Positions 52,343 through 60,600 of a DNA stretch of 64,000 nt are shown here, in pieces. The notes under the pieces were generated by a model, which worked only from the letters and a program-made list of their open reading frames with translations, made no database searches and was not told where the DNA came from. The stretch covers positions 29,982 through 93,981 of the forward strand of contig CAYYCX010000006.1 in NCBI GenBank assembly GCA_964470455.1. The letters are read 5' to 3'. The position numbers and the translations under genes were made by a program. Within the stretch, counting starts at the first letter, position 1. The number at the start of each line of letters is the position of its first letter. Origin of the DNA: JAWXBM01 sp964470455 (GTDB lineage Bacteria; Pseudomonadota; Gammaproteobacteria; Xanthomonadales; SZUA-36).

Positions 52343-52441
52343 GATTATCCGCTTCAGGCGCGAAACTTTCGTGAACGCCGCCCGCTCATGCCTTGCGGCA
52401 CTTTCACCCCATGTTGGTTGCCGGGAGTACCAGCGCGGAGC

Positions 52442-53035
52442 TTATTCGCCAGATCCGCCCACCGGAGTCACCGATGCCACGATGGCCGCGGAGTAGGTCA
52501 CCACAATGGTGTCACCCAGGCGCAGCTGCTTCAGGTTTTCCTCGCTCTGTGCCTGTACATCGATCAGGTCGCCGTCCACCGTCATTACCGTGATGATATT
52601 GCCAAACAGGCTGAGGCCCACCACCATTACCACGGAGGTGGTGGATTCGGCCAGGCCGCCGGCAAGCGGGCCATCCTGGCCACTGCGGACCACGCCCAGC
52701 TTGGCTTCGCCCAGGCTGGCGATTTCTTCCTCAGTGGGCGCGCGCAATTCCGCAAGCGCCGTAATCTCAACGGTAGCGTGTACTGAGTCGCCCACCTTCA
52801 ACTCGTCGAAACGCTGCACACGCGGGCCGGCAACCACAGTGCGTGTGTTGCCCTGCCCATCCTGCAATTCGACTTCGCGGGTTTCGGGATTGATGGCGCT
52901 GATGGTGGCAACCAGGTCCAAAGTGATGGTTTCCTGGCGGGACATGGGGGCGTCCGCGCCTTCCTGGGCGGCAAGCGGACTGGCAAAAGCGACGCAAAGC
53001 AGGCACAAAGTGCCGTAGAAACCCAACTTGTTCAT
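52442..53035 (-). CDS. Exported protein with two related beta-type repeats
   Basis: 197 residues. Signal peptide (LCVAFASPLAAQEG). Two similar blocks: ATISAINPETREVELQDGQGNTRTV with VQRFDELKVGDSVHATV, and VVMVVGLSLFGNIITVMTVDGDLIDVQ with LKQLRLGDTIVVTYSAA. Each block ends L-x-x-G-D-x-V/I. No enzyme motif. Its terminator is at 52312. Confidence 0.7.
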   Translation of the reverse strand: MNKLGFYGTLCLLCVAFASPLAAQEGADAPMSRQETITLDLVATISAINPETREVELQDGQGNTRTVVAGPRVQRFDELKVGDSVHATVEITALAELRAPTEEEIASLGEAKLGVVRSGQDGPLAGGLAESTTSVVMVVGLSLFGNIITVMTVDGDLIDVQAQSEENLKQLRLGDTIVVTYSAAIVASVTPVGGSGE

Positions 53036-53322
53036 GGTTGAAACCTCGGTGTTGTTGTTGCTGACGAATAATCCGCCAGTTTAATCGAAAAGGCCTGATG
53101 CCGAGAAGTGGGGCAGTTCATGGCCTTGAGGTGGATTTCAGCCTTAGCCCTTGTCCGACCACACCGCAAATTCGACGTAATTCAGTTTTTCATGTGCGGG
53201 CACGGCACCGGCCTCCTGATTCAATTCACATCGTTGCCGATCACGAAAGATACTGCAAGCTGTGGATGGCCGGTGCAAATGCACCGGCAGGACAGTACGC
53301 GAGCAGCCCTGCCGTGGCTTTC
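53036..53322. other. Non-coding interval
   Basis: No supported gene. Holds the promoter region of the exported protein and the 3' flank of the YkgJ gene. Confidence 0.4.
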
Positions 53323-53952
53323 TCAGCTGGCCGGATAGTCCGCAACAACTTTCTCCACCAATTTACTCACGGATATCCGGGTTGCATCAGGGCCCATGAA
53401 CTCCTTGTGAATCCGTACCGCAAGGGCTGACAGCTGTGTCTCCGTTGCTGGCAGGTATTCTTCGGGAAACGATTTCGCATGTTGCTTCAGGAAAGCCATT
53501 GATGCCCTGATGGCATTCGCAATATCCGCGCTTTCATCTTTTTCAAAACTGAATTGCCAGGATTTGACCCGACTGGCTATCGTTCCACTTTCACCCTTCA
53601 GCGAAGCATCCGCCACCGCAAGCACCCTGCAATCGTATTGCCTGCAGGTTTCCGGGCGGGCCTCGTAAATGCTGCACTTGCCACTCTTGAACATCGGGCA
53701 GTGCCCACGTTCGTTGTAGCCCATCAACATGTAGCCTTTGGGCAGGCCCGGAGCCGGGAACAGCAATTCTTCGGGGATGACAGACTTCGCTTTTGCATCA
53801 GTTGGCCTGACCAGGATGAACTTTGAGGAGGTGCAACAGCCAACGCACTCCCCGCAGGGAACATGGCCTGAGCCTTTACCCTTCATTATTTCGAGAAAGC
53901 TGTCGACCCAATCCGAGAGATCGCCCGCATCAACGTTCGTCGAACGGTCCAT
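53323..53952 (-). CDS. YkgJ-family cysteine-cluster protein
   Basis: 209 residues. CGECVGCC near residue 33, then CPMFKSGKCSIYEARPETCRQYDCR, the Cys cluster of the YkgJ/UPF0153 group, which may bind Zn or an Fe-S cluster. C-terminus helical, charged. It follows 37 bases after the nucleotidyltransferase gene, and both are in the same direction. Confidence 0.88.
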   Translation of the reverse strand: MDRSTNVDAGDLSDWVDSFLEIMKGKGSGHVPCGECVGCCTSSKFILVRPTDAKAKSVIPEELLFPAPGLPKGYMLMGYNERGHCPMFKSGKCSIYEARPETCRQYDCRVLAVADASLKGESGTIASRVKSWQFSFEKDESADIANAIRASMAFLKQHAKSFPEEYLPATETQLSALAVRIHKEFMGPDATRISVSKLVEKVVADYPAS

Positions 53953-53989
53953 TCAGTTTTCAACCCGCCCTGCTTCGCAAGTGAAAACG

Positions 53990-54823
53990 CTATCGCGCGG
54001 CGACATGGGCCAGGTACTCCATCGCCACCTTTTCCGCGGCTGAATTGGTGGCTACGCCACCGCCAATCGACTCTCGAAGTGAGCGATAGAAATCAGCTGC
54101 CGCGTTCAGGCTGCGAATACATGACTCACGTTCATACCTCGCTACGGTGGCTTGCAGCTCTTCGGCTCGATGAGGCGCCACGGACTCCACGCGCCGCACA
54201 CCTGAAGGCTGCGCGCCCGCCTCCAGCAGCACAAGCGGCCCGAACACCTGGAAGCGCAGGAAGGCCAGGAAATCCATCGCCTCGAACAGTTCGCCCCGGC
54301 CGATCTTGACCGCCGCGTAATGGATCCACACCCAGAAGCGGTCTTCAATCCACTGCAGGTCCGGGGCCGGGTACCGCGCTTCGCCCTCCTGCAACACCCG
54401 GCTCAAGCGCCCTTCCCGCTCCCAAAGCACCACCGGCTCGTCCACCCGCACCGCGGCATCGCGCAGCGCAACAAACTTGAGATCGACATGCAGTGGCGTG
54501 GCAACTTCATCACCGCCGTACAGGCAGATCAGCACGCGGGGTTCACCCACATGCTCGCCGGTGAACGCGGCCACCAGCGGGCCCAGCGCCGCCGCGATGG
54601 TGTGACGTTCCGCCATCACCGCATCTGTGGCCTCCGGCTCCAGCGCAATGACCAGGTCAAGGTCGCTGAACTCATCCATGCTGTCGCTGGCGAATGAGCC
54701 CGCAGCCGCCACTCCGACGATGCGCGAATCAGCCTGCAGGCGCGGCAGGGCGCGCTTCAGGAAAGCGGCATGCCAATGCGGCAGGGATTCTGGTTTTGCT
54801 TCAAACTGCGATTCCATCGCCAA
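53990..54823 (-). CDS. Nucleotidyltransferase-fold protein
   Basis: 277 residues. N-terminal NTase motif GVAAAGSFASDSMDEFSDLDLVIAL (GS-x(8)-DxD: metal-binding Asp pair), and PLHVDLKFVAL with a third Asp. The C-terminal half is helical. Similar to aminoglycoside adenylyltransferase-like and DUF4037 proteins. Substrate unknown. Confidence 0.82.
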   Translation of the reverse strand: MAMESQFEAKPESLPHWHAAFLKRALPRLQADSRIVGVAAAGSFASDSMDEFSDLDLVIALEPEATDAVMAERHTIAAALGPLVAAFTGEHVGEPRVLICLYGGDEVATPLHVDLKFVALRDAAVRVDEPVVLWEREGRLSRVLQEGEARYPAPDLQWIEDRFWVWIHYAAVKIGRGELFEAMDFLAFLRFQVFGPLVLLEAGAQPSGVRRVESVAPHRAEELQATVARYERESCIRSLNAAADFYRSLRESIGGGVATNSAAEKVAMEYLAHVAAR

Positions 54824-55016
54824 ATACCTGAATGAGATCGATACAGGGTTCGCCCAAAAAAGTCCTCAGGCGTTGGCCTCAATTCTATAGAAAGGGTGGT
54901 GTTGAACAACCAGTAAAGCGGGCTGCTGCCCGTCGCATTGGAAGGTTGCAGTCGCCCATGCGATGCCATGCCCCAAAACCCGGCATTTAGCCCTTGGGAG
55001 CGAGAGCCAAAGACTC

Positions 55017-55649
55017 TCAGAGGTTGGAGCGATAGTCATCTTCCAGAATCTCATCAACCTTATCCTCGCTGAGCGAGAACACCCGGGACCAGTTCTTTAC
55101 GGCCGCGCGCCCGGCGATCAATTCGGTGTCATTGACTGGGGCCCATAGCCTGGATCGGATAAACGCCTTGCCGCAGTGAAAGAAGCACTCGTCCACGGAG
55201 ATACGAGTGACAAGTAGCGCTGGCCTCCCGTTGGCGGTGAAACCTTCGAGCAGCGATGGATCCCTGGTAAGGACGGCATGCCCGTTTACGCGGAGAGTCT
55301 CACGGACGCCGGGTACCACGAAGATAAGGCCAATGGTTCCAGTCTGGAGAATATTCTGGAAGCCGAATGCCAACCGGTTCCCGGAACGCTCTGGCAGCAA
55401 CAGGGTCCTGGAGTCCTGCGCCTGGACAAAGCCAGGTGCGTCCCCCTTCGGCGAAACATCGACATCAAATGACCGGTTGGTGGTTGCAACAAACACCAGC
55501 GGTGAGCATGCGATGAAGCTGATTGCTTCTGAGTCCAGCTCATGCATGACCTTGGCCGGTGGGTGGTCACCGGGTGCCGGGATGATCTCCCGGAGCTGGG
55601 CGATGTCCGAGATTAGGTGGCTATCTTGCATGCGCGATTCCAGGTTCAT
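55017..55649 (-). CDS. PPOX-type flavoprotein, MSMEG_1061 family
   Basis: 210 residues, no signal. Split-barrel pattern: SFIACSPLVFVATTNRSFDVDVSPKGDAPGFV, then LGFQNIL-type FGFQNILQTGTIGLIFVVPG, ending HCGKAFIRSRLW. This is the FMN-binding pyridoxamine-5'-phosphate-oxidase-like group. Likely an F420/FMN reductase or oxidase; substrate unknown. First of the small-gene series. Confidence 0.86.
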   Translation of the reverse strand: MNLESRMQDSHLISDIAQLREIIPAPGDHPPAKVMHELDSEAISFIACSPLVFVATTNRSFDVDVSPKGDAPGFVQAQDSRTLLLPERSGNRLAFGFQNILQTGTIGLIFVVPGVRETLRVNGHAVLTRDPSLLEGFTANGRPALLVTRISVDECFFHCGKAFIRSRLWAPVNDTELIAGRAAVKNWSRVFSLSEDKVDEILEDDYRSNL

Positions 55650-55715
55650 TCAGTGACTTTTCTGATTTCCAACAGTGTACCCGGAAAGGGAATACCGTTT
55701 GCCAAGAGCCGGGTT

Positions 55716-56282
55716 TCAGCCTTTGGGTATCGTTTCAGGACGGATAAAGGGAAGCATATGCGCCACGTAGTCTGCTTTTCCGAGCGCTATTTTCTGGCTG
55801 CGCAATATTGCATAGGCGGTCATGAGGTGAAAATAGAACTGGGGCAGAGTCCAGTCGCGGGCATATTGCCCGGCGGACAGGTCGAGAATCATGCCGTTCG
55901 GAAGTTCATGCGCAAGTGGCTGGTCCGCGTTGGCATCCAGGGCGTCGGGGGCCAGGCTTTCCAGCAATTTGATGGTTTCATCGATCCTGGCCTGGGCACT
56001 CGCGATTGAGCCGGGTTGCTCTCCGGCATTCCGCCCTTCTTCGATCAGCTCAAGAATCAATTCCGGAAAGGCCTCTCCTTTGAGCCGGTAGATGGCTTCA
56101 TGCGCCTGAACGCACGCAAACCGTATCTGGGTGGAAAGCGGAAACATGTCCGGCGCGAGCCGCGCGGACAACAGCGCTTCCGCATCCGCTGGCGGCAGTT
56201 GCTCCTGCGCCTTCTTCAACCAGCCTGAGAGGGCGCCAAGCATTTGCGTATAGGTAGGTACTAGCAGGTTGGTCAGTGACAT
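55716..56282 (-). CDS. DUF1993 family protein
   Basis: 188 residues. Contains ARLAPDMFPLSTQIRFACVQAHEAIYRLKGEAFPE and LPQFYFHLMTAYAILRSQKIALGKADYVAHM, the DUF1993 pattern (DinB-like four-helix bundle). Conserved His residues may bind metal. Function unknown. A DinB-family gene is encoded at 60025-60567. Confidence 0.88.
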   Translation of the reverse strand: MSLTNLLVPTYTQMLGALSGWLKKAQEQLPPADAEALLSARLAPDMFPLSTQIRFACVQAHEAIYRLKGEAFPELILELIEEGRNAGEQPGSIASAQARIDETIKLLESLAPDALDANADQPLAHELPNGMILDLSAGQYARDWTLPQFYFHLMTAYAILRSQKIALGKADYVAHMLPFIRPETIPKG

Positions 56283-56375
56283 TTTTCTCGAGTCGGTTTA
56301 TTGGCTATCCATTCTGCAGCAGCTGACCGGATAAAGCACATTCCCGCGGAAACGGCTGATTGCCTGGCCAGCCCT

Positions 56376-56711
56376 TCAATCATACAAAGTCTCTGTAGGG
56401 ATTTGCTGACCGCCGGTACGGCCTACACCGAATTTCTCACAGAATTCCTGGTATTCCTGCTGCAGATCCGCAACAAACTTCTCCAGGTCACGCCTTTCAA
56501 CGATCAGCTGAAGCGACAGTCCCGCGCCGTAATAGGCATCAGCTTCCCTGAAATTGTAGGCATCGACCATTGCGATGAAAGTAAACAGGTCGTCCCGCAC
56601 CAGGGGTTCATCATTCCAGCGGAAATAAAACTGGTACTGGACCCAGCCAGCGCTGTCATAGTCGCTGAACACGATTTCAAAGCTGAGTTTTCCTGACTTC
56701 AGAATGGCCAT
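56376..56711 (-). CDS. Conserved small protein, unknown function
   Basis: 111 residues from the ATG at 56711. Begins MAILKSGKLSFEIVFSDYDSAGWVQYQFYFRWNDEPLVRDDL. The first 41 residues match a truncated paralogue at 63092-63328. No named domain recognised. Alone between DUF1993 and the RelE/Phd pair. Confidence 0.75.
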   Translation of the reverse strand: MAILKSGKLSFEIVFSDYDSAGWVQYQFYFRWNDEPLVRDDLFTFIAMVDAYNFREADAYYGAGLSLQLIVERRDLEKFVADLQQEYQEFCEKFGVGRTGGQQIPTETLYD

Positions 56712-56759
56712 CGCATTCAGCCTAAATGCAGATTGAACGGGTCCCACTGACGCGGGTGG

Positions 56760-57059
56760 TTATGCTTCTTCGTCGGGCAGCAACAGCATCCTCTCACTTC
56801 TCCAGACCCGAACCAGATTTACCGATGCCGCATTCCGCAGATAAACCACACGAAACGGCGGATGGATAATCTCCCGAATGCTGTCCTGGTCAAACTCCGG
56901 AACCTTTCTGCCTGAGTCCGGGTGATCACGCAGCCGTTGCACGTCTTTCAATATCTGACTGACAAAGTCCTGGCCGATGTCCGGTACACCCTGTTCCAGG
57001 TAACAAGCCTTGATCTCCTGGAGGTCGCTCAGGGCAGAACGAGCAATGATGATTTTCAC
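56760..57059 (-). CDS. RelE/ParE-type toxin
   Basis: 99 residues. ALSDLQEIKACYLEQGVPDIGQDFVSQILKDVQRLRDHPDSGRKVPEFDQDSIREIIHPPFRVVYLR is the RelE/ParE pattern, with the Arg-Ile and Tyr near the end. It starts directly at the antitoxin stop (57060). Ribosome- or gyrase-targeting, depending on branch. Confidence 0.9.
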   Translation of the reverse strand: MKIIIARSALSDLQEIKACYLEQGVPDIGQDFVSQILKDVQRLRDHPDSGRKVPEFDQDSIREIIHPPFRVVYLRNAASVNLVRVWRSERMLLLPDEEA

Positions 57060-57329
57060 TTACTCTGTACCGAGTAATTTCTTTGCCTCGGCCAGAGTGA
57101 CGGTATTGCCTTCCCGGATGTCAGCCAGTCCTTGTGCCACCGCCTTCACGAACTGCAGTTCTTCCACCGTTTTCTCGTAATCATTCAGCGCTTGCACAAC
57201 CGCAACCCCTCTGCCCCTGCTGGTCAAGAGGACGGGCCTGCGTGTGTCGTTCACCTGGCTAACAACTGTGCCCGGGTTGACCTTGAGATCGGTGAGCGGA
57301 ATGACATCCTCTGAGAATTTTGTTTGCAT
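57060..57329 (-). CDS. Phd/YefM-type antitoxin
   Basis: 89 residues. Starts MQTKFSEDVIPLTDLKVNPGTVVSQVNDTRRPVLLTSRGRGVAVV, with the Phd/YefM fold of an N-terminal DNA-binding domain, and a helical C-terminus that binds the toxin. First gene of the pair; promoter with a perfect palindrome upstream. Confidence 0.92.
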   Translation of the reverse strand: MQTKFSEDVIPLTDLKVNPGTVVSQVNDTRRPVLLTSRGRGVAVVQALNDYEKTVEELQFVKAVAQGLADIREGNTVTLAEAKKLLGTE

Positions 57330-57357
57330 GGTGGTGCCCTGGGTGGATACAGGGTCA

Positions 57358-57387
57358 TTAATAGCACCTGTTAACAGGTGCTGTCAA
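57358..57387 (-). promoter_or_regulatory. phd/relE-type promoter with 20-bp palindromic operator
   Basis: On the minus strand TTGACA (57387-57382) and TATTAA (57363-57358), 18 bases apart. The spacer is filled by the perfect 20-bp palindrome AGCACCTGTTAACAGGTGCT (57363-57382). Same architecture as higBA. Confidence 0.8.
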
Positions 57388-57450
57388 AGAAGCTTTGCCC
57401 ACACGATCGCTGGCTCAGGTTTCAAGCGACCCAGTGGCTGAGCCACGATT

Positions 57451-57477
57451 TGTGTACAATAATCCAAAATATACACA
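57451..57477. promoter_or_regulatory. Inverted repeat before the vapB gene
   Basis: TGTGTA and TACACA flank an AT-rich centre that ends 11 bases before the vapB ATG at 57488. Probable operator for VapB autoregulation. Confidence 0.55.
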
Positions 57478-57487
57478 CAGGTGAATC

Positions 57488-57679
57488 ATGAGAACCAACA
57501 TAGTCATCGATGACCAGCTGATGGCCAAAGCACTCAAGGCCAGCGGCGCGGCCACGAAAAAGGAAGCCGTTGAGCGCGGCCTGAAGCTGCTGGTAAAACA
57601 AAGCCAGCAACAAACCATTCGCGAACTGCGCGGCAAGCTGAAATGGGAAGGCGACCTGGATGAACTGCGGGGTGGCTGA
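57488..57679 (+). CDS. vapB: VapB-type antitoxin
   Basis: 63 residues: MRTNIVIDDQLMAKALKASGAATKKEAVERGLKLL, the ribbon-helix-helix pattern of VapB, plus a charged tail (LKWEGDLDELRGG). Overlaps vapC by one base. The only plus-strand pair in the 55-64 kb series. Confidence 0.92.
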   Translation: MRTNIVIDDQLMAKALKASGAATKKEAVERGLKLLVKQSQQQTIRELRGKLKWEGDLDELRGG

Positions 57680-58080
57680 TGCTGTTGGCAGACACCAGCG
57701 TCTGGATTGATTATTTCAACGGCGTCGCCAGCAAATACACCGATGCCCTGGACCAGGCCCTGGAACAGGGGGTCGTGGCCATTGGGGATTTGATCTTCCT
57801 GGAGATTCTGCAGGGCTTCAAAACTGACAAGGATTACAACCTGGCTAAAGAACGGCTCGGCACCCTTGAGCAATATGAAATGTTTGGGCAGCTAATTGCC
57901 CTCAAAAGCGCTGAAAATTACCGGGCGCTGCGGAAGAAAGGCATAACCATACGGCGCACAGCCGATGTGATCATCGCGACGTTCTGTATTGAAAATGAGC
58001 TACCGCTGCTGTTTTCCGACAGGGACTTCAGGCCGTTTGTGAAACACCTGGGGCTGCAACCCGTGCTACGCGAGTCGTAG
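57679..58080 (+). CDS. vapC: VapC-type PIN toxin
   Basis: 133 residues. ADTSVWIDYFNG (first Asp), then GDLIFLEILQGF (Glu), then ADVIIATFCIENELPLLFSDRDFRPF (Asp and Asp). Typical VapC RNase. Confidence 0.92.
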   Translation: MLLADTSVWIDYFNGVASKYTDALDQALEQGVVAIGDLIFLEILQGFKTDKDYNLAKERLGTLEQYEMFGQLIALKSAENYRALRKKGITIRRTADVIIATFCIENELPLLFSDRDFRPFVKHLGLQPVLRES

Positions 58081-58287
58081 CAATTAGGTTTTGCATCGCC
58101 GTGCCGTGGCAATCTTCAACCTACCCAGGAAGGCGAAATTGATTGGGGCATTCCCGCGGGAACGCCTTAACACCGAACATCTAACAGCGCGCCAGGCAAT
58201 ATTCCGGGTGTAGTTGCAGCCGGGAATTCCCGAGCAGCCCCAAAACTGGCCACGTAAATTTCAACTCCGGCCCCAAATATTAATCAG
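58081..58287. other. Non-coding interval with a 40-bp motif
   Basis: No supported gene. 58151-58196 carries TTCCCGCGGGAACGCCTTAAC followed by ACCGAACATC and GCGCGCCAGG; a very similar stretch is at 61080-61118. Both are in the same orientation. Confidence 0.5.
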
Positions 58288-58452
58288 TCAACTGTTGATG
58301 TCATGAAAATTGATCCTCGCATCCTTTCGGAACATTTCGCTGGCGTATTCCGAGTGTTGCTTCTGAATCTGGGATGATTTTTTGGCGCGCTTGAGCTTGT
58401 CCGACTCAAACGCTTCCAGAATCTCCTGCTCTTCCATATCCAACTTATTCAT
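58288..58452 (-). pseudogene. BrnA antitoxin with internal deletion (54 residues)
   Basis: Frame MNKLDMEEQEILEAFESDKL, continuing to a stop at 58288. The first 45 residues match the intact BrnA at 58887-59162 almost perfectly, and it then ends with a brief remnant of the C-terminus (DINS for DISN). About 35 codons, including the DNA-binding segment, have been lost. It sits just past the hicB gene. Confidence 0.85.
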
Positions 58453-58470
58453 CGCTGCCTCGATCATGAC

Positions 58471-58797
58471 TCAAGAGAGTTTGCTTGATACCAGGCGATT
58501 GAGGCTCACCCCGGACTCCGCTGCCTGGATTGCCAGCAACCGGTGCACTTCTGGAGGCACCCGCACCATGAACTTTCCACTGTAGGGACGGGCGGAAATA
58601 GGCTCGGGAACGGCTTCCTGGTTACGTTTGAGATCAGCGACTACCTTTTTCACCAACGCCCGAATGCCCGACAAGGCACCCTCAGGCGCATCCTCAAGCC
58701 AGCTCAGGCTTGGGAACTCGGCGCAGAGACCAACGTACTCGCCGTCTTCCTCGGACCACGTTACCCGGTATGTATAGCGATCAACTGCTTTTGCCAT
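58471..58797 (-). CDS. HicB-type antitoxin
   Basis: 108 residues from the ATG at 58797 (an ATG at 58818 is possible). The N-terminal part YTYRVTWSEEDGEYVGLCAEFPSLSWL is the HicB partial RNase H fold. The C-terminal part RPYSGKFMVRVPPEVHRLLAIQAAESGVSLNRLVSSKLS is a ribbon-helix-helix. Its partner toxin is only a fragment (58781-58921), so the pair is probably non-functional as a TA module. Confidence 0.88.
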   Translation of the reverse strand: MAKAVDRYTYRVTWSEEDGEYVGLCAEFPSLSWLEDAPEGALSGIRALVKKVVADLKRNQEAVPEPISARPYSGKFMVRVPPEVHRLLAIQAAESGVSLNRLVSSKLS

Positions 58798-58921
58798 TTT
58801 CACTCTCAAGTCGTTCAATTGCCCATAGAACCTGCCGCACTTGATAAGGTTTGGCTTTGCCTTTCGCGTTCGGGTTAAATGATTCGTCAGTTGCTGATGT
58901 CACGAAGCCTGCCTTCAACAT
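58781..58921 (-). pseudogene. HicA-type toxin C-terminal remnant
   Basis: A 46-codon frame from ATG at 58921 to TGA at 58783-58781. The C-terminal part NPNAKGKAKPYQVRQVLWAIERLE matches the end of a HicA variant; the dsRBD-like catalytic His part is missing. Its start lies inside the brnA gene in another frame, so the toxin N-terminus seems to have been replaced by BrnTA DNA. Confidence 0.65.
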
Positions 58922-59162
58922 ACTTGTGAAGGACACTTGCGATCAACGTTTGGTAGGGAATGCCCTCAGCCAAAGCACGCTTCTGCAGGCCGCGAAGGTC
59001 TTTGGACGAGAGCCTGATATTGATCCTCGCATCCTTTCGGAACATTTCGCTGGCGTATTCCGAGTGTTGCTTCTGAATCTGGGATGATTTTTTGGCGCGC
59101 TTAAGCTTGTCCGACTCAAACGCTTCCAAAATCTCCTGCTCTTCCTTATCCAACTTATTCAT
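58887..59162 (-). CDS. BrnA-type antitoxin
   Basis: 91 residues, Lys-rich N-terminus, C-terminal RINIRLSSKDLRGLQKRALAEGIPYQTLIASVLHKYVEGRL, a ribbon-helix-helix of the BrnA/CopG type. Overlaps the end of the toxin by eight bases. An internally deleted copy is at 58288-58452. Confidence 0.9.
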   Translation of the reverse strand: MNKLDKEEQEILEAFESDKLKRAKKSSQIQKQHSEYASEMFRKDARINIRLSSKDLRGLQKRALAEGIPYQTLIASVLHKYVEGRLRDISN

Positions 59163-59451
59163 TGCTGCCTCGATATGACTTGGTTGCCTTGCGGCTGGGA
59201 ATGATGGTTTTCAGGAAGACCTCGTCTTCCGATTCCACGTATGGCACCAGGTAGACGTAATCTTCCACGGCAATCGCATGAATCTTCTGGCCGGGATATT
59301 TCTCCTGGTTCGGGTGATCAAACGTGTCAAGGATGTCGTCGGCACAAATATGGAAAACGATGTCCTCGAACGAGATCCCCCTCTCAGATTTCAGGGTCTC
59401 GTTTTTCTCTGGATTCCACGTGATCGATTTCACGGCCGAATTGTGCCACAA
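59155..59451 (-). CDS. BrnT-type RNase toxin
   Basis: 98 residues from a TTG at 59451 (AAAAGG upstream). A GTG at 59433 is an alternative. WNPEKNETLKSERGISFEDIVFHI matches the N-terminal half of BrnT; the rest includes VESEDEVFLKTIIPSRKATK, similar to the end. Toxin first, antitoxin next, as in BrnTA. Confidence 0.85.
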   Translation of the reverse strand: MWHNSAVKSITWNPEKNETLKSERGISFEDIVFHICADDILDTFDHPNQEKYPGQKIHAIAVEDYVYLVPYVESEDEVFLKTIIPSRKATKSYRGSNE

Positions 59452-59476
59452 CGTGTGCCTTTTGTCTCCACAAAGG

Positions 59477-59641
59477 CTAACTACACTTTGTGATTCTGCT
59501 CACCTTCGTGCCCCGGGCATCCGCAAAGTCAGACACATGGCAGAACGCCCGGTGTTTGCCACTCCAGGCCACCACGAATTCCTGCAATCGCTGGTTCTTG
59601 GGTGAGTTGCCGCAGTTTTCACAAAGCTTGAGAGTAGTCAT
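59477..59641 (-). CDS. Small Cys-containing ORF, unknown function
   Basis: 54 codons from ATG at 59641 to TAG at 59477. MTTLKLCENCGNSPKNQRLQEFVVA has a CxxC start resembling the CGNSPKN N-terminus seen in some NTF2-like proteins, but the rest is short and not a complete fold. Possibly a truncated gene. Not recognised otherwise. Confidence 0.4.
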   Translation of the reverse strand: MTTLKLCENCGNSPKNQRLQEFVVAWSGKHRAFCHVSDFADARGTKVSRITKCS

Positions 59642-59659
59642 GCGCCCATCGCAGTCGTT

Positions 59660-59986
59660 TCAATGCCGCGGCCCATCAAACATCTGGCCAGTCCGCTGCT
59701 GATCCCGGATTTCCTTCAACAACTCAATTACCTGGTCCTGGGAATTCTTCATGGCAACCAGCCAGTGAAGTATCTGCCCTGACACGAAAAGGGCAGCGCT
59801 TCCGGCAAACAAGGGAAAGGTCAAAACCGCATTCATCTTCGGTTTCATGCCCTCACCGGTAAAAATTGACGCCACTGCTAAACCAATCAAAATCACCAGA
59901 AACGCCACACCAAGGGCGGTAAGCCATGATCCGAACAATGGGAGGACCCTGAAACGACCGCCAGCAGATAAGGGATTCTTGTTCAT
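59660..59986 (-). CDS. Two-helix membrane protein, unknown function
   Basis: 108 residues with two hydrophobic segments (about 19-43 and 53-73) and a charged tail (LLKEIRDQQRTGQMFDGPRH). No recognised domain. It lies between the small Cys ORF and DinB gene, within 40 bases of each. Confidence 0.6.
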   Translation of the reverse strand: MNKNPLSAGGRFRVLPLFGSWLTALGVAFLVILIGLAVASIFTGEGMKPKMNAVLTFPLFAGSAALFVSGQILHWLVAMKNSQDQVIELLKEIRDQQRTGQMFDGPRH

Positions 59987-60024
59987 GAAAGCGTCTACCT
60001 CATTGCGATCAAATCCGACCGTGC

Positions 60025-60567
60025 TCAGGGTAAGGCATCGCTGTCCGCAATAACAGCCAGCAGGTCTGTTACACCAATATCCACGCCAGCCTGGAACAAC
60101 AGTGTCGATGCCTGGCCGCGATGATGGGTCTGGTGGTTGAAGAAATGCTGCACCAGGGCGCCGAAGTTCCTGCTCTGCCTGACGCCCGCCATGTTCCCGT
60201 AGGTGAGACTGGATGACAGGTGCTCGGGCTTTAGCTCAGCAACCCAGCGTTCAATCAGCGCATCGAGCGATTGCCGGTAGTCGCGAAGCTCCTCCAGGTT
60301 GCTGGCGATGGATTGTGACAACGAAGTCGGCTGCGGAAACCCGGAGAGCTCAGCCAGGCTGGCGAACCCCGCCTCGTGCTGGGAGAAACGGTGCAGCCAG
60401 ATGGTGTCGCCCACGGCGATGTGATTCAGCGTTCCGAGGATGGAGCCAAAGAAAGCGCCCTTGTCAGCGGACAGCGCATGGGCGTCCAGCGTTGCGGCCG
60501 CCTCGTACATGCGCTCGTTCATCCAGCGGTTGTATTGCGCCATCAGGGAGGCGATCTGGGGGGTCAT
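60025..60567 (-). CDS. DinB-family protein
   Basis: 180 residues. QYNRWMNERMYEAAATLDAH, LGTLNHIAVGDTIWLHRF (metal His) and FFNHQTHHRGQASTLLFQAG (two metal His) form the DinB three-His nickel/zinc site. Many are thiol-dependent transferases. Function here unknown. Confidence 0.92.
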   Translation of the reverse strand: MTPQIASLMAQYNRWMNERMYEAAATLDAHALSADKGAFFGSILGTLNHIAVGDTIWLHRFSQHEAGFASLAELSGFPQPTSLSQSIASNLEELRDYRQSLDALIERWVAELKPEHLSSSLTYGNMAGVRQSRNFGALVQHFFNHQTHHRGQASTLLFQAGVDIGVTDLLAVIADSDALP

Positions 60568-60600
60568 TGGGTTCCTGATATGGGTATTAGCAGATGTTTG

